Assembly: GCF_028769735.1 (NCBI RefSeq)
Contig: NC_088169.1
Location: forward strand, 39,966,729 to 40,030,728
DNA from: Zonotrichia leucophrys gambelii
Taxonomy: Eukaryota > Chordata > Aves > Passeriformes > Passerellidae
Length of the DNA: 64,000 nucleotides
Direction: 5' to 3'
A model generated the notes under the pieces. That model was not told the DNA's origin and did no database searches. It saw only the letters and a program-made list of their open reading frames with translations. The translations under genes were made by a program, and so were the position numbers. Below are positions 50,266-62,678 of this stretch, in pieces (the first letter of the stretch is position 1; the number at the start of each line of letters is the position of its first letter).

Positions 50266-53200
50266 CTCTGGCATTCTCCTCCACGTGATTTGCAAAGTTT
50301 AGAAGTCCTCTCTGCTCTTTGTCAGACATGTTTGAGCAAATTAAAACTGTCTACTTTTATTTTTTAATGTTAAGATCCACTAAAAAAAATTACTAGTAAC
50401 CTGCACTCCATTTTATTTATTAATTTTGTTGTTTTTAAAATTCTCATGTCCCTTCATGCTCTCAGCATCACCTTTTCCAATACAATTATAATTTCCAACT
50501 GAGTGATTCGATCTTTGCTTTAAGATAATTTTTCATCTGTTGCTTATTTGGCTTTATTTCTTCTTGACCAGGTTTCACAGCTTCAGATTCTGTGTTGGCA
50601 GTTTCTTGGCCAGTTTTCCCTTCCTGTTGACCAGATATAATCTCTGCCAGTATGGATGCTAAGTCCTCTATTGCTGGCCAAGCGAGAATCAATCATGCTG
50701 GATCTTAGTAATATAAATTTACACTTAATAGAAATGTAATCCTCTTGGGAATTAACATCTGCCCTAACATAAACTTTGTCACATTTTATGAATGCTTATG
50801 AATATTAATTAATTATTCTAGCCCACTTGCTTGCATGTTTGTAAATAGACAGCTATTAGGACAATTAAAATAGCAAGATGAGTAGCAAAATGGCTTCAGT
50901 CTAACAGCTATATAAATAAATATATATTTAAGAATACTACTTCTGCCTGTGTTTCTCAGGACAGGCCGTTGTTCCACTCGGTACGCATGTGGACCTACTT
51001 TCCAGCTATTCTTGTTTCACATCTATATTGCAGAATCACTGCAGAGCCACAGGCAGGATGAACCCCATTGTCCTCCGGAGCATTCAAGCTTAGCACAAAT
51101 GCACGATCTAGCGACGAGAGCTTTCACGCAGCCGATTCTGCATGCCCAGAAGTTCAGCTCAGCTTTTTCATCCTGAACAATGGGGAAGCAAGGGGGATAG
51201 CCTAATATTTCATCCTCTGTTTTGCCTACGTAGTCTTTGTCCACCAGTGTTCTGTGGCATTAAAGGTGAACCTCTTTCATGCGATAGCTATCAAAAAGCC
51301 TTCCTCCTCTAGACAAGGCAATGATGAGTTAGAGTCACTGTTTGCTGTTATCCTGATCTGCTTTTCAAATGAAGATTCGTTTTCTTTGATCTATATAACT
51401 TGTTCTGCTCCTTCTGTGTCTTCCCACACCATGGCACACAGTCTCTAGGTTAAATACAGGAGAAAATTCTGAAAATTCATTTTTCTGCTGTCCTGTCTCC
51501 TAGGCATGCCCCCCTCCCTTCAAGCTTTCTTTGTACTTTTTTTTCATTGCTCGTAGTCAAACAAGTTATTGAAATGTTTTTGTTTGTTTTTTGGTGTTTC
51601 CGTCCCTCACCTTCAGTCGATGTTTGTAAAGCATTTAACACTACACCAGGCGGGTTAATTTACTGCGCTGGTAAAACAGGCTATTTGGAGTGTCTTGCAA
51701 CACTGACATGTTTTCAGCTTGAAAATCAGATGTCTCCATCCCAAAGGAAAGAATTCTTGCCAAAGCTTTGTTTATATCGATGCCAGGTGCAATCTGGCCC
51801 AACAGTGGTAATGACATATGAACACTAAACAGTTTGTAAAAAACATACTTCAAAATGAAATCTGAAGCCTGTCTATAAAGACCCAGGTAAAGGTCTTACT
51901 AGGAATTTGCCTGGTGTAGAAAAGTATTTCTTTGTAGAAACATTAATTTGGCTTCTGGGCTCCCTTTAGTGTTATTAGTGGCCTCTGATTTCAGTTTTTT
52001 CATTACAGCTTGTTTTTCTTTTGCTTCTGGTAGAGCTTTCAAAGCCAAAGGTTTACTGTGTAAAAACATTTTAACAAAAATTACTGTAATTACTGTATTT
52101 AGTATTTTATTTTGTACATGGCTTTTGCATGTATGATTAGGAAAAGAAACCTTTTCTTTTTTTTGCTTCACAGAGAGCAACCCTGACCTGGTGAAAATTG
52201 GAAATACTGCAATGCAAAGCATACTGCAGCACCTCTTGAAAGGGAATTGCCAGAATTTAATTGCATCCTCCTCTTCTTAAACAAGTTCAAAATAGGCTTT
52301 CATACCTAGAGGCGATTTTTTGGTTATTGGTAAGTTAAACCTGCGTAAGAGTCCTGACCCTTAGATGAAGTAACTCCCTGCCCATAGTGTGAAAGCATCA
52401 GAAACCCCAGTAGGCTGCAAATTGTGCATGTTTGTCTGATCTCTGTGATGCTCACATCCTTTGCACACCCTTACTTAAGGTAAGATAAAACTGTGGAAAG
52501 CAGAGGCGGGTAGACACACTGAAACGTTTTTAAAATGTGCTCAGATTTTGTTTGCAAATCTGTATTAAATTGACACACCCACTAAATCAGCGGCCATTTA
52601 AATGAAAATCTGGCCCTAAAAATCAATGACATTTATACAGTGATCAGATTCTTCTCTCTTCAGAGGGTCAGCGCTAAACCCAAGCGCTCATTGCTGCTGT
52701 CAGTATGTGTGCTGCTGTAAGGAAGGTGCCCAGTGTGATCTACATATCCTATAGGCATAGAGCAAACCGCTTCCTCAAAGAGTAAACCAAACAAAAGCCA
52801 GAGAACAACAGCAATAAGAGACTATTTGACAAAAAGCTATTCATGTGCAGAACCCATTACCTCACCACATACCTAAGAGTGAGCCAGTGGCTTTGGGTTT
52901 TGTCCTAAGAGGAAGCTGAGGGAAATTTTCAGGATGCTTTTCCCATGTGTTTGAAGCAAAATCAGGAGATCAGTATGCCTTTAAAATGAGAGATAAGCCT
53001 CTTAATACTCTAACTCAAACTTCACAAATCATGATTTTTGAATCAGTGCCTCAGCAGAAAAGGAAAGACTCAGATTTGCAGATGGCAAGTTGCTTGCTGC
53101 AATCTGAAAGGGTCTATACTATAATGGCAAAAAATATGACTATATACACTTTCTTCCTCTGTCCATCTGCCACTGTTATAGTCTAGTGTGGGGGTGATTT

Positions 53201-54841
53201 TATTTAAATTTGGACTGTTTGCAGGCTGATTTCTCATTTCTGCAATCATTAGGTTTATAACAAAAAGAGTAAATAGATTTTTTTAAAAAAATCCCAACTG
53301 CTGCCTTAGTGCTGTGTGACTTAAATAGTGAAATCATTGCTACAGGCTGCCACAGAAGAAATCTGCATACATCTGCTGCTGGTCTGCATGGTATCTCATC
53401 CAGTGACTATATATGTACATATTTACATGGAGGGAATCTTTGGGAATCTTCTTAATTCTTGCAAGTACTTTCTGAAATGGAAGATACAGAATCTTCTGGT
53501 GGTAATGACCAGGCAGACCAAGAAAAACAGAAGATAAATACATTAATAATAGAAAATGAGTGATGCAAATAGATATTTAATTTATTAATATTTAAAGGTC
53601 ATAGGAAGAGTAATCTTGTTTTACTCACTTATTATTCTCCTTCATCCAGGGAAATGACACAGTAGATGCCCTGCGAGCCAGTTTCCCCCACACTCATAAG
53701 AAAAAAGGTCAATGGACAGAGGTACGTATTCATCAAGACACAGGGACATTGAAAAGCTGTCAGGAACCATGACTGCAAGCATCAGATCATTCACCTTTCC
53801 CCTTGCTCAAGACTTGCCACGAAGAGGACACACAGATGGATTTTTGTTTTCTTGTTTTTCAGAGGGAGTGGATTTCCCTAGAAAAAGCCTTTGTGCTTTC
53901 AGCCATCAGACCCTCATCATTGCAGGGACTGCCTGGTGGATCTGCCTCCTGGAGTGGTGGTGCTCATGGACAAATCCCCGGCCCAGACTGGTCCCCTGTG
54001 CTTTCCCCATGCCCTTGGCTCCCAGCGGCACTGGTGCACCAAGGCTGTGTCCCTGGGGCTCTGCACAGGGAGCAGAGGGAGCTCTGCTCCAGCACATCCT
54101 GCTCCCCAGAAGGCAAGCTGGTGGCTGCAGGGAACAGAAACAGCTGTCTAAGGCTGCCAGCTCTGCCAGGCTGATGGCATAGGAATTGCATCAAATAAGG
54201 GAAATTGACTCCTTGATATGTTATGTTTTTAAAATGGCCTGTGATGTTACATGATAAGTTGTTTTAGGGCTTGTAGGTCATTAGCTCAGAGGATCTGAAA
54301 AAATAATATCTGAAGACAGACTTCTAAAGGATTCATTTTAAATAGCTTATTCTGTGAGAATGAAAAAACATCAAACTAAAATTATTGCAGAACACCGATT
54401 CCCATCTCTTTTACACTGTGGAAGTGTCAGTGTGCAAGATGGAAACTCGAGCCCACTGGGACAGTAAATATTTTGAATCTGTGTTTTTTTGCAAGATGGA
54501 AGAAAACAAAGCAGCTGCCCACAAGGTTTCATCTGCTCTGAGTACCATGGCAACTCCACCAGTGAAGGGGGGAGATAAGTTTGGTCCATTGCTTGGCAGT
54601 ACCTTGAATAGTATACCTGGAGGTATAAGTCATCTAAATACTAATGAAATTTAGCCACCTTTTGGATGGCCTATCTCATATATTTTTTTACTTTCTTCTT
54701 TTTCCTTCAAAATGTAAAAGGGACTTTGATTTTGTTAGCGTTTGTATTCAATATTTGTCCTCCATTAAGATGGTATTGATATAATTTGGCATGCATGCCG
54801 TTCTTAAGTCACTGAAAAGAGTGGTAAAGAGCACTGAAGAA

Positions 54842-54875
54842 CACTGTTTGCCATGGATCACTGTTTGCCATGGAT
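54842..54875. repeat. 17-bp perfect tandem duplication
   Basis: CACTGTTTGCCATGGAT occurs twice in direct succession (54842-54858 and 54859-54875). Confidence 0.97.
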
Positions 54876-56503
54876 CTGAAAATGTATAAATATTAATATA
54901 TTTATTTAATGTAAGAAAATTAATAGGCAGGATACATTTTGATGCACAGTTCTGAAATTTGGCTCTTTGTCTAAAGCCAATGTAAAAAATAAATGGGTTT
55001 TAAGCCTATGTAAAGTTTAAACTATCCAGCATCTTTGTCACTTATTCCATGTCAAGTGGGTTAGAATGTAGTGATTGTGATAAGGAGGCTTTTCACATCC
55101 ATTTCTACCAGTAGTAACCCAAGACGCAGAGGGGGGTGAAGAACAAGGGTCATATTTATAATCTGGAATGCTGCAAAATGTATCTCTTCAAGTTTTCAGC
55201 TGAACTGAGATATTTATCTTAACAAGATCTAATTAGACCTAATTTCCATAGCATATCAATTATTTTCCTCATTAGAGTAGCTAATGCCATGTTCAGATAT
55301 CATGGCAATCAAGCTTGTGATTTCTGGAAAAACTGGTTAGAAGGCTTAGTATTAAGTGTGTTTCCAACTGTGAAATTTATCCTTCTGAGCAATGCCTCCC
55401 AGTTTACTCACTTTGTTCCAGGATTCTCTGCAGCATATGGCCACTGGAACCCATTAAATAACACAAAGTAAGACAGGCAGCGATGAGTCAAAAATAGCTG
55501 CACTAGTGAATCGCCTTTCAAAATTCTGTCTCTAACAAGAAAAATAATGAAGAATAAGACATGCAATTAGAAGAAATTAAGGTCAATTTTCAAGCCGGGT
55601 TGCCTACATGGTGGTTTCAAAATCCACGTTAGGCACCTCAAATAAAAGCAGCCTGATTGAACACCTGCAGCTCTTGGCAATGCACTCGTGTGTATAAGGC
55701 AGCCAGGCAATTCTTGCACTCGGAGTCTCTACCTCCTGATTTTATTTTCCCCAGTTCCTAAACATCCTAAAACTCTGGTTTCCAACCACTAGGTTTAACA
55801 TGTTCCTTTTTCCTCCTAAGGAAGATACCCAGTGCTTCCAGTGCAGGGCCATATGTGTGCCATATACTTGTTGGACAAGTCCCACTGGCTCAGCGTGAGA
55901 GTGAAGGCACTTTTTTCATTACAGGAGCTTGTCACATTTTATTTGGCCAAATGCATTGTCACAAGACACTTGGATTCCTTGCATCCAGCCTGTGTCATCT
56001 ACAAGTGTGGTGTCTGTTCTAAGGTTTTTTTCTAGAGGTTTTGTTACAGAGGTCAGTATATCTGCAAGGAGATTTATCTTCTAGAGTGGCTGCCTGCAGC
56101 ATTGAGATTATTTGGGCTTTGGAGGCACCCAGATCCCACAGCTGAAGCACCTTCTTCCTATGGAGCTACAACAGTCAGGCTGAATCTTACCTCAGTGTTT
56201 TCTGGGCTGTTGTCTCCAATCCCAGATCAGACACACAACATTTTGCTAATATGAAAAGCAGAGGTAGAGACCTCTGCTGCTATAAGAATGTTACATTAGC
56301 AATGGATCTGAGCTCAATGTATGGTTGTACTGACATGCTGCATGGCTGAGGGCAGCTTTCATTCACAGCTACCCCCTAACCAAGCATTTATTAATTTTTT
56401 CACATTTAAAATACGCCTCATGCTCTCAATGAGTACATCTTGAATGAGGCACAGGAAACATGCAAGTTTCTGAATAAAGGGAATTCTTTACTTGATGCAT
56501 TTT

Positions 56504-56535
56504 CATAGAATCACAAAATAGTTTTGAAGCTTTGC
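56504..56535 (-). mobile_element. Possible CR1 3'-end scrap
   Basis: CATAGAATCACAAAATAG resembles the reverse complement of the CR1 terminal ATTCTATGATT-type repeat, but the similarity stops within about 30 bases. It is followed by a TTA triplet repeat (about 56538-56553). Confidence 0.3.
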
Positions 56536-58338
56536 AGTTATTATTATTATTATTTCATCATGTTTGTATCCAACTCCATTTACAAATAAAAAGATGCTTC
56601 ATGTGGCTGTCCAAATAATGTATTCAAAGTAAACAAGAAAATAAACAACTCTGCTCTTGTGACCTGTGTTATGAAGAATAAAAAGTTACCTAAAGGTCCA
56701 GAGAAAGTACATGCTGTGTTTGTGCCCTTATATCTAAGCATGTCTATGAATTTAATGGGCATATTCAGGTATTGTGCAGATAGGAATTCAGCCACATTTC
56801 TCCTAATTGATTTGAAATTATATGGACAGTAACGGTGCCAGAAGACAAATTAGTTTGCTCTTTCATACTGAGCTGAAGTTGTTTGGTTTTCTTAAAAGAA
56901 ATAAAACTGATAATTGTCACTACAGTAAGTAAATATGTCTGAATACATGCAGAAAGCAGATCTATTGGGTAAGAAGGTTACAGAATCTCATTTTGTGGTC
57001 CATCTGCTCCCTCTTTGCTTCCCAAGCCAACAGACACTAATCTGGGATGAAGAAACTGACAGGACATGGGGGAGGAGTAGATGGTCATGATTCCTGCACG
57101 TTTCAGCTTTTTGATATATGTGCTCATGCCATTGTGATATAATAGAAGGAAAATAACACAGTGGAGTCAGGAGGACAATTCCAACAATTATGCATTGCAG
57201 CAGCATTTTACTGCTTAAGATTTTCTCACACATTCAGTGCAATTTACATGTTTTACCACTGAGATCTGAGCACTCAAAATTAATGTTCAAGGGGGAAAAG
57301 ATGCTTTGCTGGAAAAGATTGTTAAGCAGATCAAAAGCTGAAATAAACAGTAAAATAATCAGATTGAGTTAAGAAAAGTGTCCAGAGTACTCCTGCTGGA
57401 TTTTTTCTCTAATTTGCATCTATGCTGATGGTCTTGGAGAAAATGTGAACATCATCCTAGTAAAAATTTCTAGTGGCCGTAGCATGAAATAAAAGTGGTT
57501 CAAGAGGATGAAAATAAATAAAGAAGAGATAGGGATAAAATCAAAATTCAAAGCCACAGACCATGAGTATGAAAGACAAAGCCAAAGTGGCAGTGTGGCT
57601 AATGAGGGATGAGAGTGAGAGAGGGATGTGCTACATGACTGTGCAGTAATCAAGAAAAGGGCCAATGGAGCTGTATCATGTCATCTCCATCACTGCACAG
57701 CTCAGCAACAACAGCACTGCCAGTTTTTACTTCTAATTCTGGTCACTTTATCATCAGAAAGACAATAATGAATAGAAATAGGTTTCAATGGAAGCAAAAA
57801 GGAGCAAAGTGAAAAAAAGAGATTAAAATAGATAAATATGTATTGTTTGCTTTAACTATAATCAAGATGCAAGGCATGTACAAATAATTCAAGCACTTGA
57901 ATGCTTCACTAAGAATGATAAGTTCTTGAACATAAGCAAAGAGAAGCATCACTAGCATTTTGGATAAGAACTACGAAAAAGTTACAAAAACCAAAGCTGT
58001 TGTCAGCAGGGAAGTGTGCCTAATGATTAAAGCACCTAATCCAAGATTTAAAAATAATTTCGACCACATGATGTGAAGCACTGATGCAACATAAGGTCCC
58101 TCTGCCAGGTGAAGGCTGCTCAGAACTTCTAAAATGGTAACTGTAGCCCAGATCAGAGGCTGTGTGTGCACAAAAATTACTGGACTTCCCTCAGCTAACC
58201 ATGGATTTCTCATGGATTCCTTCTTATTCCCCTTCCATTCCACCCTTCCAAAGCCACCTGGCTGTCCCTTGGATGTGGTTACCCTCCCTTATGTGCAGGA
58301 CCAGGATGATTCACGAGGAGAGTGGCTTAACTTTGATG

Positions 58339-58536
58339 CATGAGCCAAGATGCACATTTGTCAGCCTAGAATAGCATGGATACAAGTCACATGCTTCAGT
58401 CTGTGTGATGCCTTCAAATGGCCAGTCATCACCAAAAAGTCAGCCTAAGCTGTATCTCCTCTCTCTCCTGTATTTTGGAAGCTGCTCTTGATGCATTCAT
58501 CTTTCACAGAGGCTGTCAAAAATTCTCTGTTCCCAG
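58339..58536. repeat. Duplicated block, copy 1
   Basis: From CATGAGCCAAGATG to about AATTCTCTGTTCCCAG. It is matched by copy 2 about 521 bases to the right, with shared segments such as TCAGCCTAGAATAGCATGG, TGTGTGATGCCTTCAAATGG, CATCACCAAAAAGTCAG and TGTATTTTGGAAGCT. Confidence 0.93.
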
Positions 58537-58859
58537 GAGCAGACACAGAGCCTAAACTTTCCATGGCCTAAGGACTTTCTCCTTACAGGCTTACTCACTA
58601 GGATTAATGGCTATGAATTACATGATATTGATTTTGTGAGAGCCAGGAATTTTACACAGCAAAGCCTATACATAATTACAGATCTTCCTCTGAACTTCAT
58701 CTAATGCTTCAGGATTTATAAAAATCAAACTTAAACTTGAGATAACAAAAGAGATTCCCAGCACAGCAAGTTTTTCCAGAAAAACCTGCCCAGAACTCTT
58801 CTCAATGGTTTAATGTACTGCAGGCACAGTATGCAATCATGGAATAAGGATATGCTTGG

Positions 58860-59051
58860 CATGAGCCAAGATGTGCATTCATCAGCCTAGAATAGCATGG
58901 GTCCAAGTCGCATCCTCTGGTCTGTGTGATGCCTTCAAATGGTCAGAGACATCACCAAAAAGTCAGTTTAAGCACTTTCTGCTCACTGTCTTGTATTTTG
59001 GAAGCTAGTCTTGATGCATTCGTCTTTCACAGAGGGCGTCAATTCCCAGCA
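58860..59051. repeat. Duplicated block, copy 2
   Basis: Same orientation as copy 1, with scattered substitutions and small indels (for example an extra AGAG before CATCACC, and a shortened AATTCCCAG end). Sequence similarity is not obvious outside the block. Confidence 0.93.
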
Positions 59052-60900
59052 GTAAGAAGAGAACAACTTTCTCCTTCTACTTAGAGTGGATGAGAGATCC
59101 TTGGAACGAGTGGTAGGCCCTTTGTGATTAATAGTCCTTGACTGGATTATTTCATGAATATATTCTTGCTTTTTGACTCATGTTCACTGCCACACTATCG
59201 GAAGGAAAATGAGTCTAACTATTCATTGTGTGAAACAGAGCTGCTTTTTGATTTGCTTGGAACGTGCCACTTGGTAATTTTTCTTGTTTGAAGCATCTTG
59301 GCATCCACAGCCAAAGGCAGACAACTCAAGGACACAGCTGGTCCTACAGGCTCTAGAGAAACCCTAGGAACAAAACCAGGGCTGCAGAGTTGAGAGAAGA
59401 CTCCATGGAGTGAACGTGCAAAATCAGACTTGGCAGAGAAAGCCACCACAAGTGTGGAGCACAGCCAGGCTTCAGTGAGTGCCTCAGCGAAAAACCTAAG
59501 GGCCTTTGTCCAGAGCATGACTAGCAGAGGTCAGTAACGAATAGTACAGTAACAACACTTTCTGCTCATCTACATCCCGTGTCCAGCCTTTAGATCCCAT
59601 CTCTTGGTGCAGCTGGAAAGCCAATGCAACAAAAAGCATTTTGACAACCCATGTGTCTATCATCTGTGAGAAGAGAGGGCCAACAGCTCTGCTGGCTTTC
59701 ACTTTGCAGTCACGAATGTTTGGTAGTGTAGCAGAGAAAGCTGTGCAATCACCAGCTTCCAGGTGGCCATGGCAGTGGTTTTGTTCCCTCTTTGCAGGGG
59801 AGTCCATCAGCTATGTATGTGGTCCTTCTCATCCTGCAGCTCTTGCTCTGCTGCTAAGTCCTCCCTGCAGCTGCTGGAGCCCCTGCCTCTCCCTCTCCTG
59901 CAGGACAGACACTGAAGTGCTCTGTAATTCCAGATCCACCTGCAGTCTGCCTCTCCCTCTGCATGGTCTGGATGGCACAGGAGATGGTCCTGGTGGCTGG
60001 AGACTCCAAGCACAGCTCTGATTCCCTTTACAGGGTCTTTGTTTTCTCCCGGCACATGCTTCTGTATTGTGTGAGCCGCTGAAAATAAACAGCATCTTGG
60101 AAATGGCACAGTTTCCGTGGCAGGTTAGCTGATGTGGTGGTTCATGCACCACACTGCAGAGGGTGGGAAAGCCAAATGCAATAGGGCAGGGGATGCTGTG
60201 CACCAGAGCCATGTCCAAAAAGAAGGGAGCCAGACCAACCAAAATTACACAGGTGGGCAGGTTGAAGGAGCTAAGTAATCCATCCCAACTGAGCAGACCT
60301 ACATTGAACTGCTGCCAACCATACATGTAAGAGAAATCACTTGTTGCTGTAAAATGCACCCTGAACACAGTTATAAACAGAATTAACATGAAAACATGGA
60401 TGTTCGGATGAATGAATTGAAAGCAACGCCAATTTTGATTGGTTCATAAAACACGCAATTAATTATTTCTGTAGATAAATCAAAACACACAATTTGCAAA
60501 GGAGAACCCAATTCACCCTATATGCTTTAGGTCCAATACATTTAGCAAAAGCCAAATTAAAGAGATTGAAAGGAATCTTTGCACTTCTTGTTGAAGAAGA
60601 ATCCAGCCCCCCTTGATTGCAGATCATGCAGGGGCTAGTGCTGTCCTCTGTCTGGCAGCAGACTCCCACCCTTTCCACCAAAATAACATTTGCTTACTAA
60701 TAATGTCTCTTTCTCCAAAAGGTGTAAATAGGCCCTTGTTCGAGCTCATCACAGATTCAGCTATATTCTTTTATCTCCAGTAATCTGGAGATTTTTTTCC
60801 CTGCAGATAGTTTCTGTGTTCCATTCGCTGCTATTTGCTAGAGAAAGACTCTTGGGCTTTTTGCCCTTTGTATTTCCTCTCTTCTTTCATGTGGAGAAGA

Positions 60901-60963
60901 CTGCCAACGTGGGATTTGCAAACTGCTGCCAATATGGGATTTGTGCTGCTGCGGCTGCCAATC
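60901..60963. repeat. Imperfect tandem repeat starting CTGCCAA
   Basis: CTGCCAACGTGGGATTTG is followed by CTGCCAATATGGGATTTG at an offset of 25 bases, then a third CTGCCAATC start after a CTGCTGCGG insert. Confidence 0.8.
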
Positions 60964-62645
60964 TTTAATTTAGCATATGTATAAAGCTAATTTTTGGACA
61001 CGATGCTAGTGCCTGGCATCTCTGCAGGAGTCAGCCAGGTTGTAATGTTTGTATTGTACTGCACTATAAAAAAACAATAAAAAGAAAATATAAAGGAAAA
61101 AGCCTTTTATCTCTAGCTTTATAGCTACAGATATGGTCTAAATACTTGTATTCTCCCTCTGCATCTAAAATCCGCTTCCTCCTTTCTGTGCCGTAGCCCT
61201 TTCTTTTAGATTTGCAGTTTGTGTTGCCTGTATTAGAAGCCAATGATAGGCTCCTGCTCCCTACTGAGAATATCTTCATATTAAAATGTATAAATTCAAC
61301 TCTTTAGAGGCAGAAAAAAAGACTAGTTTCCCTTTAATTATATTTAAAATACACAGTCACATATGAGAAGAAATATTTTCTCTTTAAAAAAATATGTTAA
61401 TACAGAGAATCAGAGAAAAAAAAATATCATTCAGGAAACATCTTTCTTATGGAAAACATAAGCTTGACTACCCTTCCTTGGCAAGGACATCTATGGTTTG
61501 GGAGGATGTTCCTGCAGTGAATTCTCTAAAATACGGCAGTGCCATTCTGGCCACTCAGTGGGAGTGTGAGTGAGCCAAACTCCAGCTCCAGAAGCCCCAA
61601 TTTGGAGGACCCCATGTGGCTCCAGGGAGCTCCTTGGCCAGGCCTGGAAGCAGGCAAAGGGAAAGCTTCTGGGGAAGCCATGGCCACAGGATGGACTGAG
61701 GGAAGCAGCTTTCTGCTGCCCCACGATGGTGGCTACAGCAGGACAAAGGCTGTACTAGAACCACTGTTCCCAGGGGTCCCAGATGGATTTATAGGAAGAG
61801 ATTAATTCATTGCAAGAGCCTTCAGTGACAGTTCACAGTTCTTTCTTATGGAGAGGATCTCCTAAACCTGTACCTAAACTTATTCCAGCCCTTGTACTTG
61901 AAGGATGGGTATTCACCAGAAGATGTGAATACCCATGGAGGAATTGCCAGTGAAAGGGCTATGGTTTGGAAAAGCCTGGCAGACTGCGAGTGGCAAACTG
62001 AGCTAGTGACTTAAAGTAGGACTCACTGACTGCATAGAGTCTGAGCATTTGCCCCCAAATGCAGGGGAAAAGATCACCAGACAAACACAGATCATCATGA
62101 GGATTTTGTAAATCTGCTTTTCACAAATATTTAGTATACCCACAGGCTATTTTGATTTTTTCTTTTGTTATCAACAGAGATTTTTGTAGTTTCTTTTCCC
62201 ACTAGATATATCAGATGAAGGAAAGGGAAATTGCTCTATCCTGGCATCACTTTTCATTTTAATTATTGTGATTTAAATTACCCCATCTACGGAAGCCCAC
62301 AGTAGAGTGTTGACTACCCAGTAATAGAAGGTAGTTTTTCCGCACGGCTAGACTGGTATTTTCTAAGAAGGAGATCTGCTAGCTTGCCTACTTTCACAGC
62401 AGCAGTGCCATGGGCCGTAATGAGACAGGATTATTGTTGCAACTGCTCTTGAAGGCCTCTCTCCCCAGGCAGCCACAGAATGACTGAGTCACGCAGGTGA
62501 TGCATTCGCTGTAACAAGATGGACAAAACCCTGAAATCCACATCCCAAATAATCCCCCACATACCCACACCTCTGGAGGAGGGGGTGTGGGGGGGTGAGA
62601 ACAAAAGCACTGATGCCAGAAAAAAACAAACAACCCAAACTGTTT

Positions 62646-62678
62646 ATTTTAAATAAATAAATAAAGGGGGGGGGGGTG
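62646..62678. repeat. AAAT short repeat joined to poly-G
   Basis: TAAATAAATAAATAAA followed by a run of about 11 G. Confidence 0.9.

Noticed and set aside
50034..50295. Minus-strand frames of 60-70 codons
   Set aside because: They lie in the CR1 fragment and do not give a recognisable reverse-transcriptase segment.
50486..50692. 68-codon Glu/Lys/Gln-rich minus-strand frame just right of the CR1 fragment
   Set aside because: Considered as an exon or transposon piece. There are no convincing splice borders and I recognise no family.
53712..54182. 156-codon plus-strand frame
   Set aside because: In a GC-richer patch with three other overlapping frames. The product is unlike any known family and no splice-site evidence was found.
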